From: Garcia nutans
Taxonomy: Eukaryota; Streptophyta; Magnoliopsida; Malpighiales; Euphorbiaceae
DNA length: 64,000 nucleotides
NCBI GenBank assembly: GCA_947685225.1
Contig: CANTUV010000004.1
Coordinates: forward strand, 19,437,001 to 19,501,000
Direction: 5' to 3'
The notes beneath the pieces are model-generated. The model had not been told where the DNA came from and made no database searches. It worked only from the letters and a program-made list of their open reading frames with translations. The first letter of the stretch is position 1, and each line of letters begins with the position of its first letter. Both the position numbers and the translations under genes were made by a program. Positions 57,890 through 64,000 of this stretch are shown in pieces.

Positions 57890-58145
57890 ATTTACTGTTT
57901 ATTTACTCTGTAATCACTGTTCATGCACTATTTACTGTTCATAAATAGAAAATTTACTATTTCCAAATAGTATCAAATAGTATTTACTGTTAAAAATAGT
58001 ATTTTTACTATTCATCAAACTATTTATGAATAGAAAAATTTACTGTTTATCAATAGTAATACTATTTATAAATAGTAAAATGTACTATTCATCAATACTA
58101 AGTTTACTATTCATGAATAGTAAATTTACTATTAATGAACAGTTT
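57890..58145. repeat. ACTATTCATGAATAGT palindrome array, Tat-C
   Basis: About a dozen TTTACTATT/AATAGTAAA blocks, several forming the perfect palindrome ACTATTCATGAATAGT, directly upstream of the antisense TATA box. Confidence 0.82.
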
Positions 58146-58175
58146 TGAATTTTGTTTTTTTGCTTGCCATTTCTC

Positions 58176-58183
58176 TATAAAAA
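58176..58183 (+). promoter_or_regulatory. TATA box of the antisense PMD gene in Tat-C
   Basis: TATAAAAA in CTCTATAAAAAGCCATCA, 93-100 bp upstream of the ATG at 58276. It is conserved in Tat-X at 41448-41455. Confidence 0.65.
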
Positions 58184-58275
58184 GCCATCATTCCTTCATT
58201 TCATTTCACAGCACGATTTCAATTTTATAATTCTCTCAAATTTCTTTCAATTTTAGCATATATTTTTCAAAAACA

Positions 58276-60115
58276 ATGCATGCTTCGAGGTTAGGAACTC
58301 ATTCTATGTCGAGTTATTGGAGCTTATTCGGCATCATGAAGATGGAAATTTAGATATACTAGCCGGGATGCCACTCCATCGCAGTTCCAGTCAAAAGAGC
58401 GAGGTAATTATTTTTTTCTTTTTTATTTCTCTTGATTTTTCGTTGTTGTTTTTTTATTGTTATTTATTTATTGTTTTTTTATTGTTTACTTTTATTTTTT
58501 ATGTTTTATTTATTTTTATTAATAATTTATATTATTATTATTCTTTTTTAGGAAAAATAAATTAATTTAAGTAGATAGGATAATATGTACTTACCTGATA
58601 TTAACTTACCTGGGTCTGTGTTAGCATGATCGTTGTGTTGTTCGGGCTGGAGGATGCATTTACAAAGCCCGACAATGGTACGATGTAGTGCCTTCTCGGG
58701 TAAGGCAGATTATCCGAGATTGTGTCTTTGAGCAGTTCATCTTACAATTGCCATCCGAGGAATATCAGATAGACCGGAGCATAGTCCAGGCGCTTGCAGA
58801 GCGATGGTTGGATACAACCCACACTTTTCACTTGCCCATTGGAGAGATGACAGTTGGTCCGGTCGATTTTACTGCTATAATCGGCCTTCGATATAATGAT
58901 GTTCCAGTTCCTCTGACCAACGATATTTTAACATTTGAAGAAATTTAGGAATTAATTGGTATGGAACCATCATATAAAGGGCCTTTTAAGATAAAAATCG
59001 AGACAATTCGTAGTTATTGGATGAACTATGAAGGACGGATTGGCAGGGACACAGCCGAATAGTATGCTTTGATGAGGGCTGCACTGTCTTTCCAATATTC
59101 TCGCCGAATTATTGCTGGCCCAGTATCTAGTGGCTGGTTTCTCAGGGAGAGAGTTTATGAATGGTTTCTCGGTCCAGAGCAGCGGAGGTTTCTAATGCAA
59201 ATCCTGGAATATACTTTAAATATTATGTCAATGCCGGAGGATGCATGGTGGTCGGCCCGGTATGGTTATGATGCTGAGTCATTTCTCCATTTATCGGGTC
59301 CATTTTATGCCCATTTTATTTGAATAAGACTATTGAACTTTGATGTATCTCCTGTTGGTGTGCGGGAGATTTTTGATGAAAATGAGGGTAGAGATGAAGT
59401 GGAACATTACGGAAATACAGGAGAGTGTTCCACATCTTGGGGCTAGTACTTCTCAGGTAAAACTTTTATCACTTTTTCCTTGCAACTGCTTTTTCTTTCT
59501 TTGATTCTTTAATGATTGTTGCAGGCTGTTGGCTCATTTGATCATGAAGCTGGACCCTCTTTTACTGCCCCTTCGTTTGCTCATTCTAGCCCGCCAGATA
59601 TACCATCTCATTCGCAAGGCATTGATATGAACTACCTGGTACGTTTCTTATTTCATAGTAGTTTATGCTATATGTATGCATGATTATGTATGCTCTTACC
59701 TTTTTCCTTCTTGGCTCACAGCGGATGCTCGAAGAACAAAATAGAAAACTTCAAGAGAAGTTGGCTGCAAGTCGTCAGCAGGCTTCTCATTTTTAAAATT
59801 TATATCATCAATCCGAACAACATTTTTGAGACTTTCGATTTTAGGGGATGAGGGATCCCGGTGTTTCTTCATCAAGAGGCCTCCAGACTGACGACCATGA
59901 GATCCTTTCGTCTGCTTTTGATGAGGACCATGATGGATCAAAACTTCAAGTAATAAAGATTTTGGTGCTCCCGCTTCGGGTGATCCAGGGACGAGTAATT
60001 TGCCCAGTTTTGGTGCTCCCGCTTTGGGCGGACTCGGGACGAGTGTTTTGCCCCCCCTCCAACAGGCGATGACTTTTTCAAGGCTTCATTTGATGACCTA
60101 CCACCACCCTCTTAG
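58276..60115 (+). pseudogene. Antisense gene 1 of Tat-C: PMD protein with an internal deletion
   Basis: Exons: 58276-58403, 58625-59456 (a fusion of E2 and E4), 59525-59638 and 59722-60115. All introns are GT/AG. E1 is 128 nt against 129 in Tat-X, a 1-nt deletion. The PMD core is present (THTFHLPIGEMTVGPVDF, about 58820-58870). The end of E2, E3 and the start of E4 are deleted at about 59068, with CTT shared at the junction. Stops occur in the fused exon (58947, 59060, 59322) and in the last exon (59794), where Tat-X is mostly open. The tail encodes the coiled coil (MLEEQNRKLQEKL) and the acidic/GAP-rich end. Confidence 0.8.
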
Positions 60116-60493
60116 TGATATGTAAATATTGTAGCAATTGTAAAATCTTGTACAATAATGAAAAAAATACAATTTTCCTCTTTAACGTAACCCCTCTTTT
60201 TTTTTGTTACTGCACCACTTTTTTTTTATTTATTACAGTACACCATAATTTACATCCACTTCATTTGCTAAACCAAATCCAACGTGGTAAAGGAAATTCA
60301 TTGCCAATTCCTTTCCTTATGCCATATGGTCTTATTCTTTCCCATCATCTTTTCCTTTTCACTTTTGGAAAAGGTTTGTTTCTTCGATATAAATCACCCT
60401 TCATGCCATATTTTAATTCATAAACCAAAATTCTTTCTCTTTCAACGTGAAGACTCCTATTAACAATTTTAATTTTTTCTTCATTCATTCACC
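60116..60493 (+). other. Spacer between the antisense genes of Tat-C
   Basis: Noncoding, with AATAATGAAAAAAATA shortly after the first gene's stop as a possible 3' end. It is alignable with Tat-X 30116-30474. TATAAATCA at about 60389 is a weak TATA candidate for the second gene. Confidence 0.45.
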
Positions 60494-61707
60494 ATGACCG
60501 AGCATCATTTAAAGAGAATAAAAATTCTATTTAAGAATATGGATGCCATTCGTTGGAAGCAAATTTCATGATCAAAACTTGATGTTTTAAAATGTTTTCA
60601 AAATGTCAAATTGGACCACTCCTTCTTACATGCCGTGGCTTCCTTTTGGGATACAGATTCTAGGGTATTTAAAATTAATGGCTTTGAAATATGTCCCTTG
60701 ATTGAAGAATTTGAGGCCATCCTTGGATATCCAAATAACCCACAAATGGCGTTACCCACATTGATTTCCAAGACTCAACAGTAGATGCAGATGTTATTTC
60801 AAATTCCAAAACCCGAAGTTCTTCGGTTGATGAGAGGTGAAAAAATTCTACTTGCTCCTTTGATTGACTTTTGTTTCTCTCATTTGGCCCCTACTAAGGC
60901 ATGGGGATGCATGCTTTGTCTTTGCTTGCTTGGTCAATTCTTGCTTGTTTCTTCTGACGGCGATATTGATCCACGAGTATTGGATATTATGGACCAAATG
61001 GAAGGAGGCTTGTCGCCGGTACCTGTGCTCTTAGCCGAGACCTTAGTTGGATTAGATCGATTTAAATCAGGATTGTCAAAGAGACTGACTGGGAGTCCGT
61101 TGCTACTTCAGGTAATTACCTAAACTGCCCTTTTGGGTTTTCAATTTAGGTTTTCTTTTTCTTTTTATTGCTCTAACTTTTGCCTAGTCCGCCCATGCGG
61201 GTTTTTGGAACTAGCGAGCTGTCCTAATTTTTGCCTAAGCTGCCCTTGTGGGTTTTGAACTTAGCGGACTCTTTTTTTTCTTTTTTTATTTTAACTCTTT
61301 CTTCATAGATTTGGCTTCAGGAGCATCTTTTTTTGCTTGATACTCCATCCATGGACTTTGCCAGATACCTGCCACATCATCATTCTGCTAGGAAGCTACT
61401 CCATCCTGCTTCTTAATATGCTGACTGGGTTGACTGGATCCACTCACGCTCTGAAGTCAATATCCGTTGGTTGGTACCTTGGTGGAAGATTTCTCGCATC
61501 ACCATGCGGACATACTTGATATATGTTCCCCTTACAGCTCTTCATCAAGGTACATGCTATGATCCTCGCCGACTTGGCCGTCAGTACGGAACTGAGCCTT
61601 GTGATTCTGACTTTACCCCCGATTTAGACATGCCTTGTTTGACTGAAGCCTACTTGGATCGGCTGAGGCAAAGCTGGCCTGCACGTTACACTTATCGACT
61701 GCCATAG
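60494..61707 (+). pseudogene. Antisense gene 2 of Tat-C: DUF7745/PMD-like protein, two exons
   Basis: Exon 1 is 60494-61111 (206 codons) and exon 2 is 61309-61707 (132 codons and stop); both are multiples of three. The intron 61112-61308 has GTAATT and CTTCATAG borders and contains the hairpin array. Exon 1 carries KPEVLRLMRGEKILLAPLID, two hydrophobic stretches and VPVLLAETLVGLDRFKSG. Exon 2 carries IWLQEHLFLLDTPSMDF and WWKISRITMRTYLIYVPL. Only three in-frame stops are visible (near 60570, 60783 and 61415). At the first two sites the Tat-X codons are open. No catalytic motif is recognised. Confidence 0.78.
61125..61280. repeat. Hairpin array type 2 in the intron of antisense gene 2, Tat-C
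   Basis: Three units with outer arms CTAA/TTAG, CTAGT/ACTAG and CTAAG/CTTAG around GCCC..GGGTTTT. It corresponds to Tat-X 29308-29480. Confidence 0.78.
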
Positions 61708-62121
61708 ATTTTACATTTGTCAATTTAGAAAGTGTATTGTTAGGATGAAAAAATAATTTAAGTAATAAAAGATGCTTCTTTTCCATTTATAATTTGTCAT
61801 CACCTTTTGCTATTGTGTTTATTTATTTCATCCATATCTGGTCGAATACTTATAATAGTGCACATAGAACAATTTTAACATTAATTCTGTTTTATTAAAT
61901 TAGGGAATAACCAAACATAAAGCCAGCATACATAAGATTACTCCTATTGCCAATTAGCCCTTTCAGGTTTTCTAACTGACGATTTTCTCTCATTTAGCCC
62001 TAATTGTTGCCTAGCCCGCCCTTTCGGGTTTTCGAAACTAGCGGACTGCTCTAACTTCTGCCTAGGCTGCTCTTTTTGGGTTTTCAACCTAGCGAGCTCT
62101 TTTTTCCTCTTTTTTTTTCTA
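61708..62121. repeat. Convergent 3' ends and hairpin array type 2 after Tat-C pol
   Basis: 61708-61945 is an AT-rich spacer without a gene. 61950-62105 holds three hairpin units with arms CAATTAG/CTAACTG, CTAG/CTAG and CTAGG/CCTAG, the same order as Tat-X 28473-28630 read on the other strand. Confidence 0.75.
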
Positions 62122-63050
62122 TCATACATAAAACCTCTGCAACCTGTCAAAGTTTACTGGCTCACTAAATTCGTTCCCGTCCATGTCTGATAACTTCACC
62201 GCACCTTTATTCATGACTTGTTTCACAAGATATGGCCCTTCCCAGCTAGGTCTGAACTTCCCTCTTTGATCAGATACATTAGGCTTACATTGCTTCAACA
62301 CTTAATCCCCAACTCTGAATTTTCTGATTTTAACTCTTCTATTTTAGGCCCGAGCTATCTTTTTTTGATACAGTTGGTGATGATATAGTTCCTTTAATCT
62401 TCTCTCTTCTAATAGAGATAATTGTGTGTATCTGCTTGCTACCCATTCCGTTTCAGGCAGTTTAGCTTCCAAGACTACTCTCAATGACTTAATTTCTATT
62501 TCAATTGGCAATACTGCTTCCATCCCATAAACCAAAGAGAACGGTGTCATTCCAGTAGGTGTTCGCACACTTGTCCTATATCCCCATAAAGCAAAGGGAA
62601 GCATCTTTGACCAATCCCTGTAAGTCTTGGTCATCTTGGACAGAATTTGCTTAATTGTCTTATTTGTTGCTTCCACGGTGCCATTAGCCTTTGGTCTATA
62701 AGGAGAGGATCTATGATGATGAATTTGGTACTTCGAGAATAAATCCTTAACTGCTCCTTGAAACTATATCCCATTGTCTGATATCACACTATGCGGGACC
62801 CCGTATCTGTAGATGAGGTTCTTTTCAATAAACCTAGCCATTTGGCTTGCACCCAGTCTATTGAAGGATTTGGCTTTGACCCATTTTGAAAAATAATATG
62901 TTGCTACCACAATGAATCGATGACTGTTTGAAGCTGTCAGATGTATTTCTCCTATAATGTCGATACTCCAAGTGGCAAATGGCCAGGGTGAAGACATTGA
63001 ATGCAGTTTTTCAAGAGGCATGTGATTCAAGTTACCATACATCTGATATT
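62122..63050 (-). pseudogene. pol: Tat-C integrase, C-terminal part of pol
   Basis: From the LTR junction it reads MYGNLNHMPLEKLHSMSSPW, then SIDIIGEIH, VISDNG, a stop (near 62768), PKANGTVEATNK and the FYV end at 62125. In-frame stops also occur near 62347 and 62305. It is homologous to Tat-X 27535-28455. Confidence 0.88.
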
Positions 63051-64000
63051 TGTAACACCCCGATACTCTATATAAGTACTATACATATACATCGTATACA
63101 TACAGTAGGTATATAAAATATAAAGATGTCACTAGTTATCACAAATTTAAAATCTTTACTTTCATTCCAAAATCATATCATTATATTGAAATATATAAAC
63201 ATACTTTCAAAATCAATATCCTTTTGATAATAATACATATATATATATATATATAAATTACATTGTCTCTTCAATAGGTTCATTTATACATATAAATACA
63301 TTCTTGTGAAAATATAATATAATTAACTGTTACATGCATGCATCACCATCTAGTTGGTCTCGAACTATACTTGCTCTCTTCGTGACATACTGACTTAACT
63401 CCAGCTCCATCACCCATTTACCTGCACGATTAACATAACCGCGCTAAGCTCGAAAGCTTAGTAGAACAAGTAAACATTAAAATATGCAATACAAAGGATA
63501 CATACCTCATATGTTTAGCCTCACGTTTTATCATTTTCTTACTCTGTTTTCTTCTTTTATATATGCATTCTTCATATATTCCTATTAATCTCATATATGA
63601 TTTACATATACATATATATAACATAACCATCAAACATAGTTCAATAAATTGATAGAACCTTCATATAATGATACTTACCAATTTCATTTCATACATATCA
63701 TATATATCGTTTTATACTTCATAATTGCATATTTCATATAACTTCACAAACCACATCTCCTTTCAATAATTCATTTATGTTATATAATCATATCACAACA
63801 TTACATTTACTTATCATGTCATACTTCATAATATCACATCTCATTCATTTAATTCATTATCCATTATTCACCATTCATAAATCATATTTAAACAAACACA
63901 AGCATGGGCCCAAAGACACTAATATGCCATTCAACTTTCAGAGTTAATGTTTTGGTTTATATATCACATTTATCATCATCATTATCCCAACTAGGCTTCA
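63051..64000 (-). mobile_element. Tekay-like LTR inserted in Tat-C pol, runs off the window
   Basis: It begins TGTAACACCCCGATACTC; the preceding ATATT (63046-63050) would be one TSD copy. It matches, inverted, the LTR ending at 10582. It contains (TA)n at 63236-63256. Whether it is a solo LTR or a full element cannot be told. No gene. Confidence 0.8.

Larger units (their letters stand above)
54898..63050 (-). mobile_element. Tat-C: second copy of the Tat-X family, minus strand, 5' part outside the window
   Basis: 3' LTR 54898-57195, purine tract, hairpin and palindrome arrays, antisense cassette (58176-61707), hairpin array and the integrase end of pol (62122-63050). It is an inverted, colinear copy of Tat-X 27535-48420 minus the nested insertions. 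At 63051 a Tekay-like LTR interrupts it. Confidence 0.92.

Noticed and set aside
58276..60115. PMD gene as an ordinary host gene into which elements inserted
   Set aside because: The same gene in the same position and orientation relative to pol and LTR is present in two separate copies of the element, so it is part of the element.

Overview
This window is repetitive DNA from a flowering plant, probably a eudicot judging by the AT-rich noncoding sequence and the element lineages; I cannot name the species. I see no intact host gene. Almost every base belongs to LTR retrotransposons nested in one another, plus one CACTA DNA transposon. Several insertions can be placed to the base by 5-bp (LTR) or 3-bp (CACTA) target-site duplications.

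Layout. (1) 1 to about 8.5 kb: a minus-strand Ty3/gypsy Tat-lineage element (Tat-L) with an intact 1387-codon pol frame, a nearly intact gag-protease frame, a PBS and a 5' LTR. (2) About 8.6-10.58 kb: the 3' part of a Tekay/Del-like LTR. (3) 10.58-14.17 kb: a pol-less Athila-type element; its 3' LTR is split, with the second half at 48421-49281. (4) 14.17-48.42 kb: one plus-strand Tat element (Tat-X), 34 kb long only because it contains an Athila solo LTR (16889-18613), a Tekay-like solo LTR (23031-26359), an ORF-less Tekay-like element (31853-39944) and a CACTA element (43113-46939). (5) 49.28-54.90 kb: a decayed Ty1/copia SIRE-like element that received the Athila insertion. (6) 54.90-63.05 kb: a second, minus-strand copy of the Tat-X family (Tat-C), inserted in the copia 3' LTR. 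(7) 63.05-64 kb: another Tekay-like LTR that cuts Tat-C pol.

The most interesting system is in the Tat-X/Tat-C family. Between integrase and the 3' LTR, both copies carry a cassette of two genes on the opposite strand to gag-pol. The first is a plant-mobile-domain (PMD) gene of about six exons with its own TATA box. The second is a two-exon DUF7745/PMD-like gene. Exon lengths and splice sites agree between the copies, and most breaks are private to one copy, so the frames were open in the ancestor. The cassette is flanked by, and in one intron contains, tandem arrays of short hairpins. In these arrays the loop or core is constant while the two arms change together (GGGT/ACCC, TAGGT/ACCTA, GAGT/ACTC, AAGT/ACTT around CCAGA). 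One of these arrays also follows the pol gene of the more distant Tat-L.

The CACTA element lacks a transposase. It carries pieces of two host genes: at least eight exons of a RumA/TrmA-like RNA methyltransferase and the N-terminal part of a DUF247 protein.
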